DNA from: CBDDIP01 sp965279405
Lineage (GTDB): Bacteria > Actinomycetota > Acidimicrobiia > Acidimicrobiales > Ilumatobacteraceae
Assembly: GCA_965279405.1 (NCBI GenBank)
Contig: OZ257157.1
Location: 3,596,001-3,660,000 of the forward strand
Direction: 5' to 3'
DNA: 64,000 nucleotides
In this document: positions 24,588 through 32,905 of the stretch, in pieces
How the letters are laid out: every line of letters starts with the position of its first letter
Numbering within the stretch: position 1 is the first letter of the stretch
Translations under genes and position numbers: made by a program
Notes under the pieces: model-generated
Databases searched by the model: none
The model's input: only the letters and a program-made list of their open reading frames with translations
What the model was told of the DNA's origin: nothing

Positions 24588-25808
24588 TCAGCAGACGGAG
24601 CGGACCGTGGCGTACGGGTTGACCGCGGGGCCGCCGCCGGGGTGGATCTCGAAGTGCAGGTGGTTGGCGGTCGTGTTCCCGGTGTGGCCGACGTAGCCGA
24701 TGACCTCCCCGGCCACCACCGTTCGCGAGCTGCCTTCGTACCGCGACAGGTGCCCGTAGAAGTAGCGGTTGCCGTCGTTGCCCACGAGTGACATCACCAG
24801 CCCACCCAGCGTCGCCGTGCGGAACGTGACGTTGCCGCCGACCACCGCGACGATCGGTGTCCCCTCCGGGCTCATCATGTCCACGCCTTCGTGGTGACGC
24901 CCGCCGGAACGTGCCGCACCCCACGTGTCGCCGAACGCGTTCGGGCCGGCGATCGGGCAGCGGAAGCCGGCGCCGGCGATGATCAGCGGACCCTTCGGGG
25001 CGGCGGGCGGCGGCTTCGGTGTGGCGGGTGGCGTGGACTGAACGCCACTTCCGCCGACCGATGACGTCGTCGAGCGCGTGTCGCCACCGCCCTTGGCGGG
25101 CGGCGCGGTGGTCGTCGCCGCCGCTTCCGCCGCTGCCTGCGCGTCGGCGTGCGCTTGCGCCTCGGCGGCCAATCGAGCCTGACGCTCGGCCACCTTTGCT
25201 TCGTAGGCCTGCTTGATCTCGGCGTCCTCGAGCTGCTGGCGGAGGACTTCGAGGTCGGCCAGTTGCTGCTCGAGGCTGGACTGATCTCGTTCCAGCTGGG
25301 CGACCTGCTGATCCGATTGGCGCTGGAGGTCGGCGACTCGATCGGACTCGGCTTCGAGATCGGTCCTCGACGCCTGGAGTCGGTCGAGCTCGTCGTCGGC
25401 CGAGCCGTTGATGAACTTCGTCATCTGGGCCCGCTGGACCTCGTCCGACGGATCGTCGATGAACACCGTCAGCTCGCCGGACGACTCGCCGGTGTAGCGA
25501 TCGATCGCCGCTTCGGTCAGCGACGCCTCCAGTGCATCGACCGTGGCCGACGTCGCGGCGAGCGTCGTGGTCGCAGCGGCGAGCTCGATCGCCAGATCTT
25601 CACCACGTTGCGACGCCTCGGCCCACTGCTGGGCGAGCTCGTCGGCCTGCTCCTGCTTGCGGAGGATCTCGGCCGCAACCTCCTCCGACGAACGTTGACC
25701 ACGCGCCTCCGCGGGCCCGGCGGCGACGACGAACGCGCCGAACAGGAACGCCGTGACGGCGACCAGGGCAGGGGCGCGCCGGAGCCGCAGAGAATGTTGC
25801 GATTGCAT
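24588..25808 (-). CDS. Secreted coiled-coil M23-family peptidase
   Basis: 406 residues. A signal peptide (hydrophobic segment APALVAVTAFLFGAFVVAAG) precedes a long coiled coil of Gln/Glu/Ala-rich helices (about 40-230), a Pro/Ser/Thr linker and a C-terminal LytM/M23 domain. The zinc ligands are visible in HHEGVDMM (HxxxD) and HLHFEIH (HxH). The overall architecture is that of EnvC/RipA-neighbour type proteins that cut or regulate peptidoglycan crosslinks during division. It is divergent from a NlpC/P60 peptidase, which suggests joint work on the cell wall. Confidence 0.88.
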   Translation of the reverse strand: MQSQHSLRLRRAPALVAVTAFLFGAFVVAAGPAEARGQRSSEEVAAEILRKQEQADELAQQWAEASQRGEDLAIELAAATTTLAATSATVDALEASLTEAAIDRYTGESSGELTVFIDDPSDEVQRAQMTKFINGSADDELDRLQASRTDLEAESDRVADLQRQSDQQVAQLERDQSSLEQQLADLEVLRQQLEDAEIKQAYEAKVAERQARLAAEAQAHADAQAAAEAAATTTAPPAKGGGDTRSTTSSVGGSGVQSTPPATPKPPPAAPKGPLIIAGAGFRCPIAGPNAFGDTWGAARSGGRHHEGVDMMSPEGTPIVAVVGGNVTFRTATLGGLVMSLVGNDGNRYFYGHLSRYEGSSRTVVAGEVIGYVGHTGNTTANHLHFEIHPGGGPAVNPYATVRSVC

Positions 25809-25958
25809 GACGGCGCCAGGCTAGTCGTCATACAAGAGATTCGCCAGGAGCGACGCACTGTCGCTGAGCTGGGGTGATGCTGAGACCCGATCGCCCGCGC
25901 GGGGGACGTTCGGAAAGAAATCGTCAAGGTGTCCGGCGCTCGTGCCGATCCCTTGAAC
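25809..25958 (+). other. 150-base leader between divergent cell-wall peptidase genes
   Basis: The region holds a small hairpin (GCGAC-GCACT-GTCGC, 25850-25864), a GCTGGGGTGATGC motif and a GC-rich CCCGCGCGGGGGA stretch before the NlpC/P60 gene. Cell-wall hydrolase genes of actinobacteria often have c-di-AMP (ydaO-type) riboswitches in this position. A GGGGTGA and an ACCCGA motif are present, but the conserved order is not convincing, so I only call it a structured leader. Confidence 0.3.
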
Positions 25959-26912
25959 ATGTCTCGTTTGTGCCGAACCGTCGTGACCGCTGCACTCAGC
26001 GTGATGACGGTGCCCGTCCTGCCAGCACTCCCGCTGGTCGGTTCCGCAGTCGCCGCGCCCAACGCGGCACCGAAGTACGTCGTCCTCAAGGGCGACTACC
26101 TCGTCGGCATCGCCAGCAAGCTGCAGGTCACCCTGCCGGCGCTGCTGAAGTCGAACAGCCTCACCGTGAGCAGCGTCATCGTTCCGGGTCAGCAGTTGGT
26201 CGTCCCCGCCGGGGGAGTGCTCCCGCCGCCCGCTCCCGCAGGCTCGACGGCGACCCCGCCGGTGAAGGTGCCGGTGTCGACGGTCGCTGCCTCCTCGACG
26301 AAGTACACGGTGAAGAACGGCGACTTCCTCTACGGCATCGCCACCAAGCTGAAGGTCAAGATCGGTGATCTGCTGACCGTCAACGGGTTCAAGGTGACCA
26401 CCGTGATCAACCCGGGTCAGCAGATCCTCGTGCCGGCGACAGCTGTGTTCCCCACGCAGGTCTCCAACACGGTGAGCGGCAACGGCTCCGGTGGAAGTGT
26501 CAGCTCGTCGCCGCCGGCCGGCTCCCAGGCCGCAGCGCGCATCGCCACGGTCGTTGCATATGCACAAGCACAGCTCGGCAAGCCGTACGTGGCGTACAAG
26601 GCGGGACCGGACAGCTTCGACTGCTCGGGGCTCACCTTGATGGCCTACAAGACGGTGGGCATCAACCTGCCCCACTGGAGCGTCGCCCAAGCGTTGAAGG
26701 GCGTGCCGGTCGACTGGGTCAACGGCGAGATCCAGGCCGGCGACCTCGTGTTCACGTCGCACACCAACGACGTCAACGCGATCAACCACGTCGGCATCGC
26801 CGTCGACTCGCGACGCTGGATCCAGGCACCGCGCACCGGTGACGTCGTCCGCATCGGATTGCTGCCCTCGGACGACAAGATCGTCGCCGTGCGGCGGATC
26901 ATCCTCCCCTGA
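25959..26912 (+). CDS. Secreted NlpC/P60 peptidase with two LysM domains
   Basis: 317 residues from this ATG (MSRLCRTVVTAALS), which gives a standard signal peptide ending near AVAAP; a GTG at 25929 would add ten residues. Two LysM peptidoglycan-binding modules (YVVLKGDYLVGIASKL and YTVKNGDFLYGIATKL) each end in a PGQQ-(L/I)-VP motif. The C-terminal NlpC/P60 domain has the catalytic Cys in DSFDCSGLTLMAY and His in AINHVGIAVD. It should cleave stem peptides of peptidoglycan. It is divergent from the M23 peptidase gene. Confidence 0.88.
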   Translation: MSRLCRTVVTAALSVMTVPVLPALPLVGSAVAAPNAAPKYVVLKGDYLVGIASKLQVTLPALLKSNSLTVSSVIVPGQQLVVPAGGVLPPPAPAGSTATPPVKVPVSTVAASSTKYTVKNGDFLYGIATKLKVKIGDLLTVNGFKVTTVINPGQQILVPATAVFPTQVSNTVSGNGSGGSVSSSPPAGSQAAARIATVVAYAQAQLGKPYVAYKAGPDSFDCSGLTLMAYKTVGINLPHWSVAQALKGVPVDWVNGEIQAGDLVFTSHTNDVNAINHVGIAVDSRRWIQAPRTGDVVRIGLLPSDDKIVAVRRIILP

Positions 26913-26922
26913 CCGACAGATC

Positions 26923-27255
26923 TCAGGTGGCGACGGGCGTGCGCGCCTTGCGGTCGCTGGCGCGGGTGATCAGCTCGATGTGATGGGCGACGACGCGCAG
27001 CTCGTTGACGTCCTCGTCGCCCTCGCGGTAGGTGCGATCCTCCAGCCGTCCGCGGATCGAGACGAGATCGCCGACGTACAGGTGCATCCCGAAGTCCCCG
27101 GGTTGGCCGAAGGCGTCGAACTCGACGCGATCGAACCGCCCGGAACCGTCTTCGTGGACGCGGATCTTGATCACCGTCCGTGCCCCGTTGCCTGGGCGAA
27201 ACGGGCGGTCGACCACCTCACCGACGAGGGCGACGACGTTCACGTTGCGCACCAT
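26923..27255 (-). CDS. Single-stranded DNA-binding protein family (short paralogue)
   Basis: 110 residues forming a single OB fold of the SSB family: NVVALVGEVVDRPFRPG at the start, KIRVHEDGSGRFDRVEFDAFG, and a GDLVSIRGRLEDRTY strand. The acidic C-terminal tail that recruits repair proteins in the main SSB is absent. It is therefore likely a secondary SSB or PriB-like paralogue rather than the housekeeping protein. It is alone on its strand, 10 bases from the convergent peptidase gene. Confidence 0.78.
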   Translation of the reverse strand: MVRNVNVVALVGEVVDRPFRPGNGARTVIKIRVHEDGSGRFDRVEFDAFGQPGDFGMHLYVGDLVSIRGRLEDRTYREGDEDVNELRVVAHHIELITRASDRKARTPVAT

Positions 27256-27338
27256 ACCCCCACCCAGACGGGTGCTGGTCCGGATGGAGCCGTCGCTGCG
27301 TGAAGGGCGTGACCGGCCGGCGAATTACGGTCGCCTGC

Positions 27339-28121
27339 ATGGGCCAACACATCCGCTACGAGACCGCCGGCAAGGTCGGCACGATCACCATCGATCGGCC
27401 GGAGAAGCGCAACGCGATGACCTACGCGATGCTCGGTGAGTTCATCGAGACCGTGGGTGTGGCCGACCGCGATCCGAGTACGGTGGTGCTGGTGATCACC
27501 GGAGTGCCGGGGGCGTTCTGCGCCGGCACCGACCTCGCTGATCTGGCGACCGTGCCGGGCGAGACGCGCGGGCTGCGCGGCACCGCCGAGGAGCGTGATC
27601 GGTGGTGGCCGATCGCACAGTGCTCGAAGCCGACGATCTGCGCGATCGACGGCCCGGCCGTCGGCATGGGCGCCGAGTTCACGTCGCAGTGTGATCTGCG
27701 CATCGCGTCCACCAACGCCCGGTTCGGTTGGAACTTCGTGCACCGCGGGCTCGTCCCGGACACCGGCGCCGGCACGTGGCTGCTGCCGCGCATCCTCGGA
27801 CCGCAGCAAGCGATGCGCCTGCTCTACACCGGCGAGATCATCGACGCCACCGAGGCGCTGCGGCTCGGCTACGTGCTCGACGTCGTCGCCCCCGAGGCGC
27901 TGTCCGATCGCGTCGCCGCTCTGGCCACGGCCGTGTCGGCGGGATCGCCGCACAGCTTCCGCTACCTCAAGCGCCTGATCTACGACGGGTTCACGGCGCC
28001 GGTCAGTGAGCACATGGCGCGTCATACGACGGCGATGGCGGCGTGCTTCAAGAGCGACGATCACCGTGAGGGCGTGGCCTCGTTCCTCGAGCGTCGCCCG
28101 GCGCAGTTCACGGGAACGTGA
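27339..28121 (+). CDS. Enoyl-CoA hydratase/isomerase family protein
   Basis: 260 residues of the crotonase fold. Recognisable elements are the start VGTITIDRPEKRNAMTYAML, the oxyanion-hole region AFCAGTDLADL, and AIDGPAVGMGAEFTSQCDLRIAS, followed by FGWNFVHRGLVPDTGAG with LLPRILG. It hydrates or isomerises an acyl-CoA; whether it acts on straight-chain fatty acids or another CoA ester cannot be told. The next gene overlaps it (GTGA), suggesting coupled expression with the serine hydrolase. Confidence 0.87.
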   Translation: MGQHIRYETAGKVGTITIDRPEKRNAMTYAMLGEFIETVGVADRDPSTVVLVITGVPGAFCAGTDLADLATVPGETRGLRGTAEERDRWWPIAQCSKPTICAIDGPAVGMGAEFTSQCDLRIASTNARFGWNFVHRGLVPDTGAGTWLLPRILGPQQAMRLLYTGEIIDATEALRLGYVLDVVAPEALSDRVAALATAVSAGSPHSFRYLKRLIYDGFTAPVSEHMARHTTAMAACFKSDDHREGVASFLERRPAQFTGT

Positions 28122-29530
28122 CCGGCCTCGCCGCGTCCGCCGTCGCCGACGCGGCACGGTGGTTCGACAGCTGGCTGGCGTTCCGCCAGCGCTACGACCG
28201 CGTTCCCGGGGTGCAGGCGGCGATCCTGCACGGTGATCACCTCGTGCTCGACACGGCGCACGGCTGGGCCGATGTCGAGCGTGGTGTGCCGCTCGGCAAC
28301 CGTCACCTGTTCCGCATCGCCTCGCACTCGAAGACGTTCACCGCAACGGTGACGATGCAGCTCGTCGAGCAGGGCAGGCTCCGGCTCGACGACACTGCGG
28401 CGCACTGGCTGCCGCACCTCGTCGGCGCACCGCTCGGCGACGTGACGGTTCGCGAGCTGCTGTCGCATGCGGCCGGCATCGTGCGCGACAGCTGGGACGG
28501 CGACTTCTGGCAGCTCGCGCGGGCGTTCCCCGACGAGGCCGGCCTGCAGCAGATGAGCCTCGACGACGCCGCGGTGATCTCGCGCAACGTGCAATTCAAG
28601 TACTCCAACGTCGGCTACTCGATGGTCGGCGAGATCATCGAGGCGGTCACGGGGCAGCCGTACCGCTCGGTCGTGGTGGAGCACGTGGTCGACCGGCTCG
28701 GGCTGGCGGACACCGGGCCCGATCTCGATCCTGAACGGTTGGGCGAGTACGCCGTCGGCTACTCGGCCCGCAGCTACGCCGATCGTCGCATCCCGATCGA
28801 GCACGTCGACACCGGGGCGATGTCGTCGGCCACCGGCTTCTTCTCCACCGCGGCCGACGTCGTGCGCTACGCCTCGGCGCACTTCGCCGGCGACGGCCGG
28901 CTGCTGACGGATGAGTCGAAGCGGATGATGCAGCGAGCCGAGTGGAAGGTCGAGGGCGCCGATTCGTCCTACGGGCTCGGCTTCGCCATCGCCGACATCG
29001 GCAAGCGGCGCGTGCTCGGTCATGGCGGTGGCTATCCCGGGCACATCACCCGCACGTTCTTCGATCCCGTCGATCAGCTCGCCGTGTCGGTGCTGACGAA
29101 CTCGATCGATGGTCCGGCGCTCGGCTGGGCGACTGCCGCGATCCGCCTGATCGACCGAGCGGCGAGCAGCGTGCCGGACAGCAGCGAGATCCCGCTGTCG
29201 TCGTTCGAAGGTCGGTTCGCCAACCTCTGGGGAGCGTTCGACATCGTGGCCCTCGGCGGTCGGCTGTACCAGCTCGACCCGACGCTGCCCGATCCCGCAC
29301 TCGACCCGACGCAGCTCGAGGTCGTCGACGAGCACACGCTGCGGATCACCAAGACCTCCGGCTACGGATCGCCTGGAGAGCGGATCGCGTTCGACCGAGA
29401 CGATGACGGTGTGGTGCGATCGGTGCGCGGCGGCAGCGCCACCTCGTACTCGTTCGAGCTCATCGCCGACGCGGTCGCACACCGTGACGAGATCACCCTC
29501 GGTGCGTCGTTGCGGCCGATCGAGCGTTGA
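28118..29530 (+). CDS. Beta-lactamase-fold serine hydrolase
   Basis: 470 residues of the class C beta-lactamase/esterase family. The nucleophile motif SxxK is in IASHSKTFTATV, the Tyr motif in FKYSNVGYSMVG and the third motif HGG in VLGHGGGYPG. No signal peptide is visible, which favours a cytoplasmic esterase or peptidase over a true beta-lactamase. A C-terminal beta-rich extension of about 110 residues follows the catalytic domain. GTG start overlaps the enoyl-CoA hydratase stop. Confidence 0.83.
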   Translation: MTGLAASAVADAARWFDSWLAFRQRYDRVPGVQAAILHGDHLVLDTAHGWADVERGVPLGNRHLFRIASHSKTFTATVTMQLVEQGRLRLDDTAAHWLPHLVGAPLGDVTVRELLSHAAGIVRDSWDGDFWQLARAFPDEAGLQQMSLDDAAVISRNVQFKYSNVGYSMVGEIIEAVTGQPYRSVVVEHVVDRLGLADTGPDLDPERLGEYAVGYSARSYADRRIPIEHVDTGAMSSATGFFSTAADVVRYASAHFAGDGRLLTDESKRMMQRAEWKVEGADSSYGLGFAIADIGKRRVLGHGGGYPGHITRTFFDPVDQLAVSVLTNSIDGPALGWATAAIRLIDRAASSVPDSSEIPLSSFEGRFANLWGAFDIVALGGRLYQLDPTLPDPALDPTQLEVVDEHTLRITKTSGYGSPGERIAFDRDDDGVVRSVRGGSATSYSFELIADAVAHRDEITLGASLRPIER

Positions 29531-29662
29531 CGGTCGCGCCGGTTCTCACGGCAACGAGCGCGCCGAGTGCACCGCCGGCGCTCGACAGCAGCAGATCCCC
29601 GATCGTGTCGCCGGAGGTCGATGACAGCCAGTGCGACGGCCTGTCGGCGACGGGTGGCAGGT

Positions 29663-30313
29663 TCAGGTTCGGTCTGCTTCGAGGTAGGTCAGCACAGCCA
29701 GGACACGACGGTGGTCGATCTCGGTGGCCGGCAGCTGGAGCTTGATGAAGATGGAGCTGATGTGCTTCTCCACCGCGCCCTCGCTGACCACCAGCTGCGC
29801 AGCGATGCCGTGGTTGGACAGCCCGCCGGCCATCAGTGACAGCACCTCGCGCTCGCGTGGCGTCAGGTTGGCGAGCGACGGTTGGCGGCTGCGGCTGAGG
29901 AGCTGGGCCACCACCTCCGGGTCGAGCGCCGTGCCGCCCGCAGCAACGCGGCGCAGCGCGGAGATGAAGTCGCTGACGTCGGCGACGCGTTCCTTCAACA
30001 GGTAGCCGATCCCGACGGTGGACCCGCCGAGCAGCTCGGTGGCGTAGCGCTCCTCGACGTACTGCGACAGCACCAGCACCGGCGTGTTCGGACGCGCTCT
30101 GCGGACGGCGATGGCTGCGCGCAGACCTTCGTCGGTGTGCGTCGGGGGCATGCGCACGTCGACGATGACCGCGTCCGGTCCGTGCTGCAGCACCGTCTCG
30201 ACGAGCGTCTCGGCGTCGGCCAAGGCGGCGACCACCTCGATGTCGTACGCGGCCAACAGACGCATCAGGCCCTCGCGGAGCAGCACGGCATCCTCGGCGA
30301 TCACGACGCGCAC
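29663..30313 (-). CDS. NarL/LuxR-type response regulator
   Basis: 216 residues. The receiver domain starts VVIAEDAVLLREGL (acidic pocket) and has the phosphorylation site in AVIVDVRMPP, with the conserved Lys in YLLKERV. The C-terminal LuxR HTH is LTPREREVLSLMAGGLSNHGIA to SEGAVEKHISSIFIKL. It overlaps the histidine kinase gene by 13 bases and forms a two-component pair with it. Targets are unknown. Confidence 0.92.
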   Translation of the reverse strand: MRVVIAEDAVLLREGLMRLLAAYDIEVVAALADAETLVETVLQHGPDAVIVDVRMPPTHTDEGLRAAIAVRRARPNTPVLVLSQYVEERYATELLGGSTVGIGYLLKERVADVSDFISALRRVAAGGTALDPEVVAQLLSRSRQPSLANLTPREREVLSLMAGGLSNHGIAAQLVVSEGAVEKHISSIFIKLQLPATEIDHRRVLAVLTYLEADRT

Positions 30314-31617
30314 GGGATGTCCACCACCAACGTCGTCGGGCCGCCGGGCGGGCTCGTCATGCGCAACGATCCTTCGACGGAGCGCACGCGGTCGTGCAGG
30401 CCGGCGAGGCCGCCGCCGGCGTGCTCGTGAGCACCGCCGATGCCGTCGTCGGTGACCGCGATCCGCAGTGCGTTCTGGTGTCGTGTCACGAGCACCGAAG
30501 CGTAGGAGGCGCGACTGTGCTTGGCGACGTTGGTGAGCGCCTCGGCGACGACGAAGTAGGCGGCGGACTCGACGGTTGCCGGCGGGCGCTCGTCGAGGCG
30601 CACATCGACCTCGATCGGGATCGCGCTGCGCCCGGCCAGCGCCGACAGCGCGGCGTCCAGCCCGCGGTCGGTGAGCACCGAGGGCATGATCCCGCGAACG
30701 AGGTTGCGCAGCTCGCCGATCGCGTTCTTCGCCTCCTCGTGAGCTCGCCCGACGAGCTCAGCCGCTTCGGTCTGATCGGTGGCGGCCAGCCGCTCCTTGG
30801 CCATGCCGAGGTCCATCGCCAACGCGACGAGCCGCTGCTGCGCGCCGTCGTGGAGGTCGCGCTCCAATCGGCGCAACTCGCCCTGCGAGCCCTCGACCGA
30901 TGCGTCGCGGCTCACCGTCAGCTCCTCGACCCGTTTCGTCAGCTGCTCCTTCTCGTTCTGCGAGAGCAGACCGCGGACGAGTGCCTTGTCGACGGCGGCG
31001 AAGCCACGGACGATGAACGGGGTGACGTAGAGCAGGACGAGACCGAGGACGAAGTTGCCGGCGATCCACCCGAGGCGACCCCATCCCTTCAACACGTAGT
31101 CCTCGCCGAACTGCTGGTCGACGAGCCAGCCCCAGATCGGCGCGGTCGCGCCGCCGAGCGCGACGGACCAGAGCGTGATCGTGACGACGAAGGTGGTGAT
31201 GCCCCACGGCAGCATCAGGAACCCATAGAGCAGGCCCTGCCAACCGCCACGATCGCCGAGCCCGGCGCCGACGCGCGCCCACAGGCCGGTCGAGGTCGGC
31301 GCGCGTCGCGGGTAGGGGCGGACGTCGATGTCGAGCAGCGCGGCGGCACGGGCCCGATCGGCGGCGGCGATGGCCCGTCCGATCCAGACCGTCGCGATCA
31401 TCAGCGGGATGCCGATGACGGTGACGAACAGGCCGGCGCTCACCGACAGCAGGGTGATGGCGATGGTGAACCAGGCGATGCCGAGCGGCAGGCTCATCAA
31501 CAGGTAGAGCGAGCTCTTCCACGTGCGCTTGTCGAGGAACGGGCGGAGGAAGAACGGCCGGTGACGGACGTCGGTGCGGGGTCCCCGCACAGGGGCGATG
31601 GTGGGGCTTGCGAACAT
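30301..31617 (-). CDS. Sensor histidine kinase (HisKA_3 type)
   Basis: About 438 residues with an N-terminal membrane sensor: two pairs of hydrophobic segments (about 40-85 and 130-215). The dimerisation/phosphoacceptor helix has the motif ELRRLERDLHDGAQQRLVALA, and the ATPase domain has AEALTNVAKHS, DDGIGG and GGLAGLHDRV. This is the DesK/NarX-like class that partners NarL regulators. The ATG at 31617 is preferred because AGGATGGAGG precedes it; an ATG at 31656 would add 13 residues. Stimulus unknown; the membrane-embedded sensor with little extracytoplasmic sequence suggests membrane or envelope state. Confidence 0.9.
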   Translation of the reverse strand: MFASPTIAPVRGPRTDVRHRPFFLRPFLDKRTWKSSLYLLMSLPLGIAWFTIAITLLSVSAGLFVTVIGIPLMIATVWIGRAIAAADRARAAALLDIDVRPYPRRAPTSTGLWARVGAGLGDRGGWQGLLYGFLMLPWGITTFVVTITLWSVALGGATAPIWGWLVDQQFGEDYVLKGWGRLGWIAGNFVLGLVLLYVTPFIVRGFAAVDKALVRGLLSQNEKEQLTKRVEELTVSRDASVEGSQGELRRLERDLHDGAQQRLVALAMDLGMAKERLAATDQTEAAELVGRAHEEAKNAIGELRNLVRGIMPSVLTDRGLDAALSALAGRSAIPIEVDVRLDERPPATVESAAYFVVAEALTNVAKHSRASYASVLVTRHQNALRIAVTDDGIGGAHEHAGGGLAGLHDRVRSVEGSLRMTSPPGGPTTLVVDIPCAS

Positions 31618-31652
31618 GCCTCCATCCTGCGGATCCGGTGGCGTGGCCACGA

Positions 31653-32444
31653 TCATGCCCCCCGGTGGATCGGTGGTGGGGTTACCCCCCGGGCGCGGAT
31701 GATCGTCAGCCCGGCCTTGCCGAGCGCGCGAGCCGCGGCCGCCGACGTTGCCTCGTCGGTGATCGCGCCGGCGACGTCGCCGAAGCCGACGACGCGGAAC
31801 GGTGATGCCGCGCCGACCTTCTCCGACGAGGCGAGCACGTAGGTCTCCGAGGCGCGACGACAGAGCGCCCGTTTGATCGCGGCCTCCTCGGCATCGCCCG
31901 TCGTCAGCCCGGCCTTCGGGTGCACGCCACTGACGCCGAGGAAGAACACGTCGGCGCTCATCGACGCGATCTGCTCGGCGGCGATCGAGCCGACGGCGAC
32001 GACCGAGTGCGGGTACAGCCGACCGCCGATCAGGAGCACCTCGATGCGCGGGTGGGCCACGAGCTCGACGGCGACGGTGGGCGAGTGGGTGATGATCGTC
32101 GCTCGTCGATCACGAGGGAGGGCGCGACACAACGCCTGGGCTGTGGTGCCGCCGTCGATGAACACGGTCTGGCCGTCGGTGACCATCGTCGCGGCGTGGG
32201 CGGCGACGGCCGCCTTCGCCGCATTGGCGACGGTTCGCCGGGCTTCGAAGTCCTGCGCGGCGAGCGAGATCGGCAGTGCACCGCCGTGCACGCGTTGCAG
32301 CTTCCCGTCGGCGGCGAGCTCGCGCAGGTCTCGGCGAACGGTGTCCTCGGACACGCCCCAGTGCGACGCGAGGTCCTTGGCGACGACGGTGCCGTCCCGG
32401 TCGAGGAGATCGAGGATCGTCGTCTTGCGTTGCGCGGTCAGCAC
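31653..32444 (-). CDS. DeoR-family transcriptional regulator
   Basis: 263 residues. The N-terminal HTH_DeoR has the family signature SEDTVRRDLRELAADGKLQRVHGGAL, and the C-terminal sugar-phosphate-sensing domain includes VFIDGGTTAQALCRALP and DVFFLGVSGVHPKAGLTT. Such regulators usually repress sugar or nucleoside catabolic genes and are relieved by a phosphorylated intermediate. The GTG start is right at the edge of a divergent intergenic region holding three tandem 10-base repeats, a likely operator for itself and the DUF4406 gene. Confidence 0.9.
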   Translation of the reverse strand: MLTAQRKTTILDLLDRDGTVVAKDLASHWGVSEDTVRRDLRELAADGKLQRVHGGALPISLAAQDFEARRTVANAAKAAVAAHAATMVTDGQTVFIDGGTTAQALCRALPRDRRATIITHSPTVAVELVAHPRIEVLLIGGRLYPHSVVAVGSIAAEQIASMSADVFFLGVSGVHPKAGLTTGDAEEAAIKRALCRRASETYVLASSEKVGAASPFRVVGFGDVAGAITDEATSAAAARALGKAGLTIIRARGVTPPPIHRGA

Positions 32445-32461
32445 GCGGCGATGCTAGCGCC

Positions 32462-32491
32462 TCTGCACGAATCTGCTTGTTTCTGCATGAA
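32462..32491. promoter_or_regulatory. Three tandem 10-base direct repeats, likely DeoR operator
   Basis: TCTGCACGAA (32462-32471), TCTGCTTGTT (32472-32481) and TCTGCATGAA (32482-32491) follow each other without gap. The period of 10 bases puts each copy on the same face of the helix. Tandem direct repeats are the usual operator form for DeoR-family proteins. The site lies between the divergent DeoR and DUF4406 genes and is AT-richer than its surroundings. Confidence 0.65.
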
Positions 32492-32512
32492 ACTACACAT
32501 ATGATCGACGGC

Positions 32513-32905
32513 ATGAACGACACCGATCATCGACCGATGCTGATCCTCATCGCCGGGCCGTACCGCTCCGGCACGAACGACGAACCGGATCGGCTGGCGG
32601 CCAACCTCGCCGTCCTCGAGTCGGCGTCCTGGCCGATCTTCGAGGCCGGTCACATCCCGATGATCGGTGAGTGGGTTGCCCTGCCCGTCATGCGTTGCGT
32701 CGGTTCCGACGTCGGCGACGCGACCTCGTTGCGGGTGCTGTCGCCGACGGCCGAGCGGTTGCTCGAGCACTGCGATGCGGTGCTCCGGCTGCCGGGCGCA
32801 TCGACGGGTGCGGACAACGACGTGCGCATCGCGAACGCTCGCGGCATCCCGGTCTTCACGAGCGTCGCCGAGATCCCGCGCCGGTCGTCGACCGCCGTCG
32901 CCTAG
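32513..32905 (+). CDS. DUF4406 (nucleoside deoxyribosyltransferase-like) protein
   Basis: 130 residues with the DUF4406 pattern: LILIAGPYRSG at the N-terminus, a central IFEAGHIPMIGEWVALP, and CDAVLRLPGASTGAD near the C-terminus. The fold is that of nucleoside 2-deoxyribosyltransferases, though the substrate of DUF4406 proteins is unknown. It is divergent from the DeoR regulator and probably its target, which fits a nucleoside or sugar role. An in-frame ATG at 32501 is an alternative start. The last 4 bases overlap the convergent P450 gene. Confidence 0.75.
   Translation: MNDTDHRPMLILIAGPYRSGTNDEPDRLAANLAVLESASWPIFEAGHIPMIGEWVALPVMRCVGSDVGDATSLRVLSPTAERLLEHCDAVLRLPGASTGADNDVRIANARGIPVFTSVAEIPRRSSTAVA

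Noticed and set aside
28118..29530. True beta-lactamase resistance gene
   Set aside because: The motif set fits, but there is no signal peptide and the gene is coupled to an enoyl-CoA hydratase, so a cytoplasmic esterase is more likely.
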